Positions 1 through 9,167 of a stretch of 64,000 nt of DNA are shown here, piece by piece. Both the position numbers and the translations under genes were made by a program. A model generated the notes under the pieces. That model saw only the letters and a program-made list of their open reading frames with translations, searched no databases and was not told where the DNA came from. The first letter of the stretch is position 1; each line of letters starts with the position of its first letter. Source of the stretch: DATAWK01 sp036267255 (GTDB lineage Bacteria; Acidobacteriota; Terriglobia; Terriglobales; Acidobacteriaceae); contig DATAWK010000032.1 in the NCBI GenBank assembly GCA_036267255.1, positions 62,001 through 126,000 of the forward strand, read 5' to 3'.

Positions 1-1599
1 GCCCATCAGCCAGAAGTATCCGTCTTTGTCACGCCGGGCGCCGTCGCCGGTGAAATAGGAACCGGGAATGTCCGACCAGTATTGCTTCACATAACGATCG
101 GGGTCGTTGTAGATGGTGCGCGCCATCGAAGGCCACGGCTTGCGGATCACCAGCAATCCGCCTTGTCCATCCGGCACCGGTTTGCCCTCGACTGTCACTA
201 CCTCCGGCACTATGCCAAAAAACGGCCGCGTCGCCGATCCGGGCTTGGTCGCGACAGCACCGGGAATCGGTGACAGCATGATGGCGCCGGTTTCCGTCTG
301 CCACCAGGTATCGACAATGGGGCACCGTTCCTTGCCGATGACGGTGTGATACCACATCCACGACTCCGGATTGATCGGCTCGCCCACGGTACCCAGCAGA
401 CGCAGCGTGTCCAGCTTGTGACGCTTGGGAAATTCATCGCCCCACTTGATGAAGGCGCGAATCGCTGTCGGCGCAGTGTAAAAGACCGTTACCTTGTGCT
501 CGTCGATCATCTTCCAGAAGCGATCATTCTCCGGAAAATTCGGTGCGCCTTCATACATCACGCTGGTGACGCCGTTCTGCAGAATGCCATACACAACGTA
601 GGAGTGCCCCGTCACCCAGCCAATGTCCGCCGTGCACCAGTAGATATCGTCTTCTTTCAGATCGAAGATATATTTGCTGGTCAGATAGGTCTGCACGGCG
701 TAACCGCCCGTGGTGTGCACAATGCCCTTCGGCTTTCCCGTTGTGCCCGATGTGTAGAGGATGTACAGCGGATGCTCGGAATCGAGTTGTTCCGCTGGAC
801 AGACATCGCTGACCTTGGCCATCTCTTCATACCACCAATGATCGCGGCCTGCCTTCATCACAATTTCCGTTCCGGTGCGCCGGAAGACAATCACGCTGCG
901 CACGTTCGGGCAGCGTTCCATCGCTTCGTCCACCACGGGCTTCAAACGAATCTCGCCGCCACGCCGATAGCTGCCATCCTGCGTAATGACAACCTGTGCC
1001 TGCGCGTCGTTGATGCGATCCACCAACGCGCTTGCGGCAAATCCGCCAAAGATCACAGAATGCACGGCGCCAATGCGCGCGCAGGCTAGAACGGCTACGG
1101 CCAGCTCCGGCACCATGCCCATGTAAATGGCCACGCGGTCGCCCTTCTGCACGCCGTGCGCGCGCAGCACATTGCTGAAGCGCTGGACTTCCCGTGTTAA
1201 TTCCGCAAAGGTCAGTTTGCGAACTTCGCCCGGTTCGCCTTCCCACAAGATGGCTGTTTTGTTACCACGACCGCGCGCAATCTGCAGATCCAGGCAGTTG
1301 TAGGCCAGGTTCATCGTGCCGCCGACAAACCATTTCGCCCACGGAGCTTTCCATTCCAGCACCTGTTTCCACGGCGTGAACCAGTGCAAATCGTGCGCTG
1401 CCTCTGCCCAGAAGCCTTCGGGATCTTCTACAGAGCGTTGATAAAGCGCTTCATATTCCGCAAGATTGTGAACATGCGCTTTGGCTGCAAATGCGTTTGG
1501 TGAAGGAAATACGCGGGTTTCGTGCAGCACAGAATCGAAATTGGCGTTGGCGGCGGGCTGTTTCTTTTCTTCGGAGGGAGATGGCTTGTTGTCTTTCAT
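1..1599 (-). CDS. acs: Acetyl-CoA synthetase (AMP-forming), C-terminus cut by window edge
   Basis: This enzyme activates acetate to acetyl-CoA through acetyl-AMP in the cytoplasm. The 533 visible codons hold the N-terminal Acs domain (WAEAAHDLHWFTPW, then KAPWAKWFVGG), the P-loop-like AMP-binding motif YTSGTTGKPKG near residue 275, and the WWQTETG motif near residue 425. The frame is still open at base 1, so roughly the last 120 residues, including the acetylation-site lysine region, lie outside the window. The ATG at 1597-1599 was chosen because AAGGAT precedes it and the N-terminus then matches usual Acs proteins plus a short polar leader. It diverges from the YdeP-type oxidoreductase across a 302-base gap. 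Confidence 0.96.
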   Translation of the reverse strand, partial: MKDNKPSPSEEKKQPAANANFDSVLHETRVFPSPNAFAAKAHVHNLAEYEALYQRSVEDPEGFWAEAAHDLHWFTPWKQVLEWKAPWAKWFVGGTMNLAYNCLDLQIARGRGNKTAILWEGEPGEVRKLTFAELTREVQRFSNVLRAHGVQKGDRVAIYMGMVPELAVAVLACARIGAVHSVIFGGFAASALVDRINDAQAQVVITQDGSYRRGGEIRLKPVVDEAMERCPNVRSVIVFRRTGTEIVMKAGRDHWWYEEMAKVSDVCPAEQLDSEHPLYILYTSGTTGKPKGIVHTTGGYAVQTYLTSKYIFDLKEDDIYWCTADIGWVTGHSYVVYGILQNGVTSVMYEGAPNFPENDRFWKMIDEHKVTVFYTAPTAIRAFIKWGDEFPKRHKLDTLRLLGTVGEPINPESWMWYHTVIGKERCPIVDTWWQTETGAIMLSPIPGAVATKPGSATRPFFGIVPEVVTVEGKPVPDGQGGLLVIRKPWPSMARTIYNDPDRYVKQYWSDIPGSYFTGDGARRDKDGYFWLMG

Positions 1600-1901
1600 C
1601 CTGCATCCTTCATTAGATTCAACGGAATCCAGCGCGCTGGGTTGGATTTTGTCTCTACAGGTCACAGTAATGGCTGCTCTGTATAGACTGCAACTGGTTC
1701 TGTAAAAGTGCACCGGTTTTGCGACGTGGAATGGAGCAAAAACCGGCCAAAAAGTACCGATAAAACGACTCGCGTTATAGGGAAAAACGATTGCAATCAT
1801 CTTAATGATAGGAAATTCCTATCATTGGCGCATTTTCAGACAAATGAGAGACAGATTCCGGAGGCTGATGCGTTGTATTGTAGGAGTGCAAGGAGATTGC
1901 C
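1600..1901. other. Divergent intergenic region acs / ydeP-like
   Basis: This 302-base gap lies between two divergent starts. On the minus strand a weak promoter for acs can be proposed: TTTTAC at 1702-1707 and TATACA at 1680-1685, 16 bases apart, about 80 bases before the acs start. On the plus strand only the ribosome-binding site AAGGAG just before the GTG at 1902 is clear. No open frame with coding character was seen. Confidence 0.4.
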
Positions 1902-4313
1902 GTGCAAAACTCTTCCTTTGACCCGCCTCCCTTCCCGCATCCTCCTGTTCCTGAAATGCGCCACGCACAGCCGCCGATTGAAACCAAAAATGTAAAGATC
2001 GGCGAGCGGGTCGAGGTGGCCGCAGGCGTGGAGGCCATCACACAGACGCTGGAGTTCACGCTGGAGGAGCCGGGTGCGATTCGCGGGACAGCGGCACTTT
2101 ATCGCCTGAACCAGTTCGACGGCTACGACTGCCCGGGCTGCGCGTGGCCCGATCCGGATGAGCATCGCAGCGCCAATGAATATTGTGAAAACGGCGCGAA
2201 GGCGATTGCCGAAGAAACGACATCGAAGCGCGTCGAGCCGGATTTTTTTCATGCCTGGTCTGTTTCGGACCTGACGACGAAATCCGATTACTGGCTGACC
2301 AAGCAGGGCCGCATTACGAACCCCATGTATCTGCCTGCGGGCAGCGACCATTACCAGGAAGTGAGCTGGGACGAGGCATTTTCCATCCTCGCCCGCGAAC
2401 TGAATGCACTGGCCAGTCCGGATGAGGCGATTTTTTATACTTCGGGGCGCACCAGCAACGAAGCTGCGTTTCTCTATCAACTTTTTGTCCGCGAGTTCGG
2501 CACCAACAACCTGCCCGATTGCTCGAACATGTGCCATGAATCTTCCGGCTCGGCGTTGACGCCGACGATCGGCATCGGCAAAGGCACGGTGACGCTGCAT
2601 GACTTTACGCTGGCCGACACGATCCTGATCATCGGCCAGAATCCGGGCACCAATCATCCGCGCATGCTGACGCACTTGCAGATGGCGGCACGGCGCGGCG
2701 CGAATATTATCAGCGTGAATCCGTTGTGTGAGACGGGCATGCTGCGCTTCAAGCATCCGCAACAGGTGCTGCACATTCTGGGCGGCGGCACGAGAATCGC
2801 AAACCATTTTGTGCAGGTGCGCATCAACGGCGATCTGGCCTTTTTCAAAGGTGTGATCCGCGAAATTCTGGAAGAGGAACAGCGCCGTCCGGGCGAGGTG
2901 CTGAACCAGACGTTTATCCATGAACGCACGCATGGATTTGAGGAGTTCCGGCGGCAGGCCATCTCCGTTCCGTGGGAGGAGATTGAAGCGCTGAGCGGAA
3001 TTCGGCGCGATGCCATTCGCGAGATTGCGCAGGTTGTGATGCGCTCGAAGACGGTGATCGCCTGCTGGGCGATGGGATTGACGCAGCACAAAAATTCTGT
3101 CGCGACGATTCAGGAAGTGCTGAACATGCTGCTGCTGGGCGGCCATCTGGGAAGGCCGGGCGCCGGGGTTTGCCCGGTGCGGGGTCACTCCAACGTGCAG
3201 GGCGACCGCACGATGGGCATCTGGGAAAAGATGCCGGACAGTTTTCTCGACAAGCTGCGCGACACCTTCGGCTTTGAGCCGCCGCGCAAGCATGGGCACG
3301 ATGTGGTGGCGTCGATCCGGGCGATGGACCGCGGCGAGGCCAAGGTATTTTTTGCGATGGGCGGGAATTTTCTCTCCGCCACGCCGGACACGGAGCTGAC
3401 GGCGCGCGCGCTGGCCAAGTGCAACCTGACGGTGCATGTCTCCACCAAGCTGAACCGCGCGCACGTGATCCCGGGCAAGCAGGCGCTGATTCTTCCCTGC
3501 CTGGGGCGGACGGAACTCGACATGCAGAAATCCGGTCCGCAATTTGTGAGTGTTGAAAATTCGATGGGCATTGTGCACCAGTCGCACGGGAGACTGGAAC
3601 CGGCATCGCCGCACCTGTTGAGCGAGTCGATGATTGTGGCGCGCATGGCTGTGGCCACGCTGAACGATCATGCCGGGAACAAGACCCGCATCCCCTGGAT
3701 GGAGATGGTGGAAGACTACGACCGCATCCGCGAAGGCATTGCCAGCGTGGTTCCGGATTGCGACGGATATAACCAGAAGGTGCGTCATCGCGGCGGATTC
3801 TATTTACCCAACGGGGCACGCGACGACGACTACAAAACGGAGACAGGCCGCGCGAACTTTACAACGAGTCCTTTGACCGGGGTGCATCTGGAAGCGGGCC
3901 AATTCCTGCTGATGACCATCCGCAGCCACGACCAGTACAACACCACCATTTATGGATTGGACGACCGCTATCGCGGCATCTACAACGGACGGCGCGTGGT
4001 GCTGCTGCACGAAGAGGACATGCGGGAGCAGGGATGGAAGGAAGGCGAGCGGCTGGACATTACCAGCCACTTTGTCACTCCAGACGGAACGGAAAAACGC
4101 ACGGCTGCCAGCTTTCTTGCCGTGCCCTACGACATTCCACGACGGTGCGCGGCAACATATTTTCCAGAGGCGAATGTGCTGGTCCCGATTGGCAGCGTGG
4201 CAGAGCAGAGCAACACGCCTACATCGAAGTCGCTGGTTGTGACCTTCGCGCCCTCGAGTGTGCCGGATGGGGTGATCGAGAAGGAAGGCGTGCCGGCTGA
4301 GGTGTATGCGTAG
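1902..4313 (+). CDS. FdhF/YdeP family molybdopterin oxidoreductase
   Basis: The 803-residue protein belongs to the YdeP branch of the formate dehydrogenase alpha-like molybdoenzymes; substrates of that branch are mostly unknown. A short N-terminal segment carries the CPGCAWPDP motif near residue 75, followed by the molybdopterin oxidoreductase domain (about 130-560, with the probable metal-ligand Cys in SNMCHESSG near residue 210) and a molydopterin-dinucleotide-binding domain (about 650-770). There is no Tat signal, so it should be cytoplasmic. The GTG start follows AAGGAG at a spacing of six bases. No electron-transfer subunit lies nearby, which is usual for YdeP-like proteins. A classical formate dehydrogenase is less likely because the complete N-terminal 4Fe-4S cluster motif is absent. 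Confidence 0.9.
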   Translation: MQNSSFDPPPFPHPPVPEMRHAQPPIETKNVKIGERVEVAAGVEAITQTLEFTLEEPGAIRGTAALYRLNQFDGYDCPGCAWPDPDEHRSANEYCENGAKAIAEETTSKRVEPDFFHAWSVSDLTTKSDYWLTKQGRITNPMYLPAGSDHYQEVSWDEAFSILARELNALASPDEAIFYTSGRTSNEAAFLYQLFVREFGTNNLPDCSNMCHESSGSALTPTIGIGKGTVTLHDFTLADTILIIGQNPGTNHPRMLTHLQMAARRGANIISVNPLCETGMLRFKHPQQVLHILGGGTRIANHFVQVRINGDLAFFKGVIREILEEEQRRPGEVLNQTFIHERTHGFEEFRRQAISVPWEEIEALSGIRRDAIREIAQVVMRSKTVIACWAMGLTQHKNSVATIQEVLNMLLLGGHLGRPGAGVCPVRGHSNVQGDRTMGIWEKMPDSFLDKLRDTFGFEPPRKHGHDVVASIRAMDRGEAKVFFAMGGNFLSATPDTELTARALAKCNLTVHVSTKLNRAHVIPGKQALILPCLGRTELDMQKSGPQFVSVENSMGIVHQSHGRLEPASPHLLSESMIVARMAVATLNDHAGNKTRIPWMEMVEDYDRIREGIASVVPDCDGYNQKVRHRGGFYLPNGARDDDYKTETGRANFTTSPLTGVHLEAGQFLLMTIRSHDQYNTTIYGLDDRYRGIYNGRRVVLLHEEDMREQGWKEGERLDITSHFVTPDGTEKRTAASFLAVPYDIPRRCAATYFPEANVLVPIGSVAEQSNTPTSKSLVVTFAPSSVPDGVIEKEGVPAEVYA

Positions 4314-4658
4314 GAAGCTGGTTTAGTTCGGAGCCGTCCCTCAGCGGCTCAAGCCGCATTCCTTTGGCAGTATGAACGGACGGGGTGAAGCCCGCTCCCT
4401 TCAAAGATTTGCCCGCAAAGATTGTCAGGATTCTTCGCTGCGCTCAGAATGACGTGCTTGAGGTTATTGTGGAGCGAGCAAAAAACCCCACGCTAGCTCT
4501 CCACCCCAGCGAGCAGGCTCGCCGGGGACCCCGGTTCGCGAGCATGGGGCACCCGCGATCCTTTCTCTGTTGCGTGTTTTCGCCGATTCGAGATTGTCTG
4601 GATTCTTCCTTCTGCCTTCGCTGCGTTGCGCTCCGAATGGCTCTCCGGCGCAAACTCC
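4314..4658. repeat. Intergenic dispersed repeats
   Basis: This 345-base gap between convergent genes is built of repeat-like pieces. The block at 4419-4453 (GATTGTCAGGATTCTTC... CTGCGCTCAGAATGAC) recurs in degenerate form at 4590-4640 and again at 31360-31412. The stretch 4470-4560 has GC-rich arms that can pair (CCAGCGAGCAGGCTCGCCGG). The part just after the oxidoreductase (about 4330-4400) is another repeat-like sequence (CCTCAGCGGCTCAAGCCGC). I see no gene here. Confidence 0.6.
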
Positions 4659-5231
4659 TTACACCGCGGGCAATTGTTTGCGCAAGGCCAGCAGATCGTT
4701 CTGAATCTGCTCCAGCCGTTTGACGACATCGGCGCTGTGGAGTTCGGCATCGCTGGGTTTGCGGCCTTCGATATAGAACGTGCCGTTCGGCGAGATCACA
4801 CATTTTTCAACCTGATGAAATCCGTCGAAGCCCTGCTTGTGCACCACGGAGAGCAGCTCCTCTTCCGTGAGCAATTCCCGGCGCAAGGCTTTGTGATCGA
4901 GCCTGCCACGCCGGATGAGCACCTGCTCCGTGCCTTCGACGAATCGATCGGCGCGCGGCCAACTGTAGAGCAGGCGCACGACCAGCCAGTTGATGGTCAA
5001 CAGCGACATGGCGCCGATGATGCCGCCGGTAATGGAGTTGTCGTCGCCGATGAGCGCATTCTGCACGACGTTGGAAAGCGAGAGGAGCACGACCAGATCA
5101 AATGGATTGAGCTGGGCCAGTTCGCGCTTGCCGAAGATGCGCAACAGGAAAATGAGAAAGACATACACGATGACGGGCCGGACGATTTTTTCCAGCAGCG
5201 GGACCGACATGTGAAACATACTGTGCAGCAT
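4659..5231 (-). CDS. DUF421 membrane protein (YetF/YcaP family)
   Basis: A 190-residue membrane protein. Two or three hydrophobic helices occupy residues 15-90 and include the family motif RIFGKRELAQLNPFDLV. A soluble C-terminal domain follows, with VLIRRGRLDHKALRRELLTE and GTFYIEGRKPSD near the end. Both features are typical of DUF421/YetF proteins, whose biochemical role is unknown; some Bacillus members are sporulation or stress genes. The ATG at 5231 is preceded by AGGAG at nine bases. It stands alone, convergent with the oxidoreductase and divergent from ftsK. Confidence 0.9.
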   Translation of the reverse strand: MLHSMFHMSVPLLEKIVRPVIVYVFLIFLLRIFGKRELAQLNPFDLVVLLSLSNVVQNALIGDDNSITGGIIGAMSLLTINWLVVRLLYSWPRADRFVEGTEQVLIRRGRLDHKALRRELLTEEELLSVVHKQGFDGFHQVEKCVISPNGTFYIEGRKPSDAELHSADVVKRLEQIQNDLLALRKQLPAV

Positions 5232-5447
5232 GGGCGTGCTCCTTGGAGGCCGGGATACTTCTCTTCATACACTGAGGAGTGCGAAAACCGGAAGAGAGAA
5301 CAAAAATTCCCGCAATAGGCCGATGGGTTGGCAACTGAATACCCGGCTTCGGGATGGCTGTAGTTTCTCTGACTTTGCCGGGCAGATTTGGGATAATGGA
5401 GTTGCTCTGGCGTCTCTGGCACGCAGCACCGGGAGGGTCTCCTTTTC

Positions 5448-7985
5448 GTGTGCTCTGTGCAAGCGCCCCCTATGAATGTTCTGCGTGTTGCCTTTTCCCC
5501 GACGAAGAATCGCCGGGTGAATGAGCTGGTCGGCCTGCTGCTGCTGGTCGCGAGCCTCCTTCTGCTCCTCTCCTTGCTTTCCTATACACCGACCGATCCG
5601 TCGCTGAACACTGCGGGCGGATATCTGACGGGACGACCTGCGCACAACTGGGCTGGACTGCTGGGTGCTGGCATCAGCGACCTGCTGCTGCAGTCCGAGG
5701 GCGTGGCGTCTTTCCTGCTGCCGTTGCTGCTGGGCGGGCTGGGGTGGGTGTGGATGCGTTCGCGTCCGGCGATGTCGCCGGGTTCCAAGCTGAGCGGCGC
5801 TTTTCTGTGGCTGCTGTTTGCCCCGGCATTGTTCGGATTGTTGCCGCTGCATGGGTTGTCGATCCACGGCGTGGCGCTGGAGGGCCTGGTGGGCCGCTTT
5901 ATGGCCGACGGTCTGCTGCATTACCTGAATTATCCGGGGGCATGCATTCTGGCACTGGCGTTGGTGGCCGCAGCGATTTATCTGACGACGACCTTCTCGC
6001 TGGACAATGCGCGCAACTGGTGGGCGGTGCACTTTGCGTTTGTGATGGCGTGGCGCGACCGCTGGCACAACTGGAAGACGACACGCGCGGAGCGGCGCCA
6101 GGCTAAGGCGACAGCCCGGCAACAGGCGCAGATGCGCAAGGCGGATGTGCGCCGGATGAGCAAGAAAACACCGGCTGCGGACGAAGAGGTGGACGACACG
6201 ATCACGCCGATTACGTATGCTGCGGGATCGGGACGGGTGCGCAAGCTGCCGGATATCTGGGAGACGCCGACGGCGTCTGCAGTGGCACGGCATGGAAAAG
6301 ATGCGGGGCGCGAGCGGGAAAACTCTGCGCCGGGCTCGTTTGATTTTGCCGAGGAGCCGGTTCGAGAAGCGAAAGCTGCACCGTCGGCCAAGCCGGTTGC
6401 GATGACGGCTGCGGCTGCGGAAAGGGCCGCTGCGATTGCGGACGACCTGACGATTGGCACGCGCGCCGATGCCTCGATCAAGCCGGTGACGGTGACGCCG
6501 AAGAATGTGCATGGCTTCCGGCTGCCGCCGAGTTCCCTGCTGCATCGCAGCGACGATCACCAGATTATTCGCGAAGACGTGCTGCGCGAAGAGGCGACGA
6601 CGCTGGTGGAGAAGTATGCGGAATTTGATGTGAATGGGCAGATTGTCCAGATCAATCCCGGGCCGGTGGTGACGACGTTTGAATTTCGGCCCGATGCGGG
6701 CGTGAAATACAGCCGCGTGACCGGGCTGTCGGATGATTTGTGCCTGGCGATGCGCGCCGAGAGCATTCTGATCGAGCGCATGGCGGGAAAAAGCACGGTG
6801 GGCATCCAGGTACCGAACGCGAACCGCGAGACGATCTGGCTGCGCGATGTGGTGGAGTCGGACAACTTCGGCAACAGCAAATCCAAGCTGACGCTGGCCA
6901 TGGGCAAGGACATCAACGGCAGAATTGTGCATGCCGATCTGGCGACGATGCCGCACGTGCTGATTGCCGGTTCGACGGGCAGCGGCAAGTCTGTGGCCAT
7001 CAATGCGATGATCATGTCGATCTTGTATAAGGCCACGCCGGAGCAGGTGCGAATGATCCTGGTGGACCCGAAGCGCGTGGAGCTGGGCATGTATGAAGGC
7101 GTGCCGCATCTGTTTACGCCGATCATTACGGAGCCGAAGCTGGCGGCCAATGCGCTGCGCAACGCGGTGCGCGAGATGGAGCGGCGGCTGAAGCTGCTGG
7201 CCAGCCGGAGCGTGCGCAACATCGACCAGTACAACAAGCTGTTTGAAAACAAAACGCCCAGCCTGTTCGACGAAAACAGCGGCGAGGAAGAAAAGCCTCT
7301 GCCGTTCATCGTGATCATTATCGACGAGCTGGCCGACCTGATGATGCTGGACAAGGCCAACGTGGAAGAAGCCATCACGCGGCTGGCGCAGATGGCGCGC
7401 GCGGTGGGGATTCACCTGGTGCTGGCGACGCAGCGGCCCTCGGTGGACGTGATTACGGGATTGATCAAGGCCAATGTGCCGACGCGCATCTCGTTCCGGC
7501 TGGCGACCAAGGTGGACTCGCGGACGATTCTCGATGCGAACGGCGCGGAATCGCTGCTGGGACGCGGCGACATGCTCTTTCTGCCGCCGGGAACATCGCG
7601 GCTGCAACGGGTACATGCTCCTTTTGTGACGGAGAAGGAAATTGCCGCAGTGGTGGACTTCTGGAAGTCGCAGGGATCGGCGGAGTACCAGCAGGGCTTT
7701 CTGGAGTCGCCGCGCGACGAGAAAGGCCGCGAGCTGGATGGCGATCCTGAAGGCGAGGGCGAGCAGGACGCCATGTTTGAAGATGCGGTGCGGCTGGTGC
7801 TGGAATTTGGCAAGGCTTCGACTTCCCTGCTGCAGCGGCGACTGCGCATCGGCTATGGCCGCGCGGCGCACCTGATCGACATGATGGAGCGGGATGGCAT
7901 TGTGGGTCCGGCGGATGGTTCCAGGCCACGCGAGATCTTGAAGTCTCCGGATTGGCTGCAGGAAGTGGAGCAGTCGTTACGATAG
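5448..7985 (+). CDS. ftsK: DNA translocase FtsK/SpoIIIE
   Basis: This septal DNA pump clears and positions chromosome termini during division. Four hydrophobic helices lie in residues 20-185. A basic, Ala/Lys-rich linker (about 190-345) is shorter than in E. coli FtsK and similar in size to SpoIIIE. The RecA-like motor follows, with Walker A GSTGSGKS near residue 508 and Walker B FIVIIIDELADL near 620. A C-terminal winged-helix gamma domain (about 770-840) reads KOPS-type sites. At 845 residues it is complete. The GTG at 5448 follows GGGAGGG; an ATG eight codons downstream has no ribosome-binding site. The stop codon lies inside an 18-base tandem repeat. Confidence 0.95.
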   Translation: MCSVQAPPMNVLRVAFSPTKNRRVNELVGLLLLVASLLLLLSLLSYTPTDPSLNTAGGYLTGRPAHNWAGLLGAGISDLLLQSEGVASFLLPLLLGGLGWVWMRSRPAMSPGSKLSGAFLWLLFAPALFGLLPLHGLSIHGVALEGLVGRFMADGLLHYLNYPGACILALALVAAAIYLTTTFSLDNARNWWAVHFAFVMAWRDRWHNWKTTRAERRQAKATARQQAQMRKADVRRMSKKTPAADEEVDDTITPITYAAGSGRVRKLPDIWETPTASAVARHGKDAGRERENSAPGSFDFAEEPVREAKAAPSAKPVAMTAAAAERAAAIADDLTIGTRADASIKPVTVTPKNVHGFRLPPSSLLHRSDDHQIIREDVLREEATTLVEKYAEFDVNGQIVQINPGPVVTTFEFRPDAGVKYSRVTGLSDDLCLAMRAESILIERMAGKSTVGIQVPNANRETIWLRDVVESDNFGNSKSKLTLAMGKDINGRIVHADLATMPHVLIAGSTGSGKSVAINAMIMSILYKATPEQVRMILVDPKRVELGMYEGVPHLFTPIITEPKLAANALRNAVREMERRLKLLASRSVRNIDQYNKLFENKTPSLFDENSGEEEKPLPFIVIIIDELADLMMLDKANVEEAITRLAQMARAVGIHLVLATQRPSVDVITGLIKANVPTRISFRLATKVDSRTILDANGAESLLGRGDMLFLPPGTSRLQRVHAPFVTEKEIAAVVDFWKSQGSAEYQQGFLESPRDEKGRELDGDPEGEGEQDAMFEDAVRLVLEFGKASTSLLQRRLRIGYGRAAHLIDMMERDGIVGPADGSRPREILKSPDWLQEVEQSLR

Positions 7986-8070
7986 GCTCCGGCGGTGCGA
8001 TAGGCTCCGGCGTTGCGATAGGCTCCGGCGGTGAGATAGACTCCGGCGGTGCGATAAGCGGCGCAGTGCG
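7981..8070. repeat. 18-base tandem repeat at the end of ftsK
   Basis: Four head-to-tail copies of an 18-base unit, GATAGGCTCCGGCGGTGC, start at 7981, 7999, 8017 and 8035, with one or two changes each; a degenerate fifth unit starts at 8053. The ftsK stop codon (TAG, 7983-7985) is inside the first unit, so every copy offers a stop in the same frame. The reverse strand is open across it but gives only a repetitive peptide and is not a gene. Confidence 0.9.
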
Positions 8071-8096
8071 TATGGCGCGATGCGACAGACAAAGAG

Positions 8097-8131
8097 AAAG
8101 GCGGACCAGAGATTCTGGTCCGCCTTTTTAT
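8097..8131. terminator. Rho-independent terminator, probably bidirectional
   Basis: A 13-base-pair perfect stem (AAAGGCGGACCAG, 8097-8109, with CTGGTCCGCCTTT, 8115-8127) has a five-base loop and T-runs on both sides. It lies between ftsK and the convergent SYLF gene and can end transcripts from either. Confidence 0.92.
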
Positions 8132-8165
8132 TGTTTACGACACTGGGTTGTTTACGACAGCAGGT

Positions 8166-8867
8166 TTAGTTGTCGGCTCTTGCTCTTACGAAGTAACGAG
8201 CCACGGTGCGTACAAACGGCTGGGCTGATGCCGGAGTCGGCGTATCGCCGCCCAGGATCGTGGAAAACGGAATATTCGATCCATAGAAGGTACGAGTGTC
8301 ATCGGTATTCTGGGTGAAGGTGGAACCGGACAGATCGATTCCAGCGAAAATTCCCTGGCTACGCGAGTAGGACAACAGCTCCGCCTTCAGGTTCAGGCTG
8401 GTGGCTGCCGTGCCGGTGCGTCCCACTGGACCCGCCGCTACGGAAGCATTGCCACCGAGCTTGACTTTGCTGCGCAGCAAATCCTGCATGCCCTTGTTGT
8501 TGACCGCGATCAGCACCAGGTCCGTGGCCTGACCACCGATCTGGAAGCCGAAGCTGCCACCAGCCAGTTGGACGAAGGTCGGGGCGCTCCAGCCACGACG
8601 GGTCCGGCAGGTGACAACGCCCTGACCGTATTGCGCGCCCACGATAAAGGCTCCCTTTTTGTAGGAAGGAATGACAGCAACGCAGGTAGCGGAAGAAAGA
8701 ATACTGCCGGGGATGGACTTGTCCGGTGTGGCCATGATCTGTTTGATTACGGTGGCTGCATCATTGAGGCGTCCATTGAGCTTGGCCATATCGGAAGCTG
8801 CAAATCCCGGCGTGACCGTTAGCAGACAGAGTACGCACGCACTGAGTATGATCGTAAATCGTTTCAT
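8166..8867 (-). CDS. Secreted SYLF-domain (Ysc84-like) lipid-binding protein
   Basis: A 233-residue protein with a clear Sec signal peptide (residues 1-23, cleaving after GFAA). The rest is a SYLF/DUF500 domain with the usual blocks PGSILSSATCVAVIPS, GAFIVGAQYGQGV and SFGFQIGGQATDLVLI, and a final YSRSQGIFAGIDLSG block. SYLF domains bind phosphoinositides in eukaryotes; the bacterial secreted members have no agreed function and probably sit in the periplasm or on the outer membrane. The gene is monocistronic, with its own promoter and a shared downstream terminator. Confidence 0.92.
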   Translation of the reverse strand: MKRFTIILSACVLCLLTVTPGFAASDMAKLNGRLNDAATVIKQIMATPDKSIPGSILSSATCVAVIPSYKKGAFIVGAQYGQGVVTCRTRRGWSAPTFVQLAGGSFGFQIGGQATDLVLIAVNNKGMQDLLRSKVKLGGNASVAAGPVGRTGTAATSLNLKAELLSYSRSQGIFAGIDLSGSTFTQNTDDTRTFYGSNIPFSTILGGDTPTPASAQPFVRTVARYFVRARADN

Positions 8868-8908
8868 AGATTTGGTACCTTTCCAGCACCTTGTCCTTGG
8901 ATGGGTGC

Positions 8909-8937
8909 GTTGTATTGTAGCTATTAAGTTGTATCAA
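8909..8937 (-). promoter_or_regulatory. Candidate promoter of the SYLF gene
   Basis: On the minus strand TTGATA (8932-8937) and TACAAC (8909-8914) are separated by 17 bases, ending about 40 bases before the SYLF start codon. Spacing and position suit a housekeeping sigma factor. The call rests on sequence alone. Confidence 0.5.
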
Positions 8938-9000
8938 CAGAAAATCATTGCAGCAACAGAAATACTGGCTGGTATCTCTGATGCGTTTTTGCCGCAAAGA

Positions 9001-9167
9001 GTAAGCTGGCGGGCAAGGAACAGGCGGCATTGGCCGTTTCTGACAGATGCGGCCCGATCTCCCAGATTGATAAGATGCGCTTTCGCCGGCCAGGAGTAAG
9101 CTGACGAGCAAAAAAGTGGGCCGCATTGGCGATTTCTCGCGAATGCAGCCCGGATCTCCCAAATCCA
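9001..9167. repeat. Two imperfect 70-base direct repeats with internal dyad
   Basis: Copy 1 (9001-9070) and copy 2 (9096-9167) both begin GTAAGCTG and end CCC-GATCTCCCA-A-T, differing at about one base in four. Copy 2 also has near-complementary arms (GGGCCGCATT and AATGCAGCCC) that could form a hairpin, and copy 1 keeps a weaker version. No coding frame is convincing. They could be remnants of a repeat family or a structured RNA; only the duplication itself is certain. Confidence 0.75.

Noticed and set aside
1836..3788. Long open frame of 650 codons antisense to the YdeP-type gene
   Set aside because: It is the shadow of a GC-rich gene read in another frame; the product is rich in His, Arg and Ala without domains, and the sense gene is a clear family member.
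5265..7871. 868-codon open frame antisense to ftsK
   Set aside because: Same shadow effect; the product is a His/Arg/Gln-rich sequence without homologous motifs, while FtsK motifs are intact on the other strand.
7853..8092. Small minus-strand gene with repeats YRTAGAYRNAG
   Set aside because: It is a translation of the 18-base tandem repeat, with no start signal.
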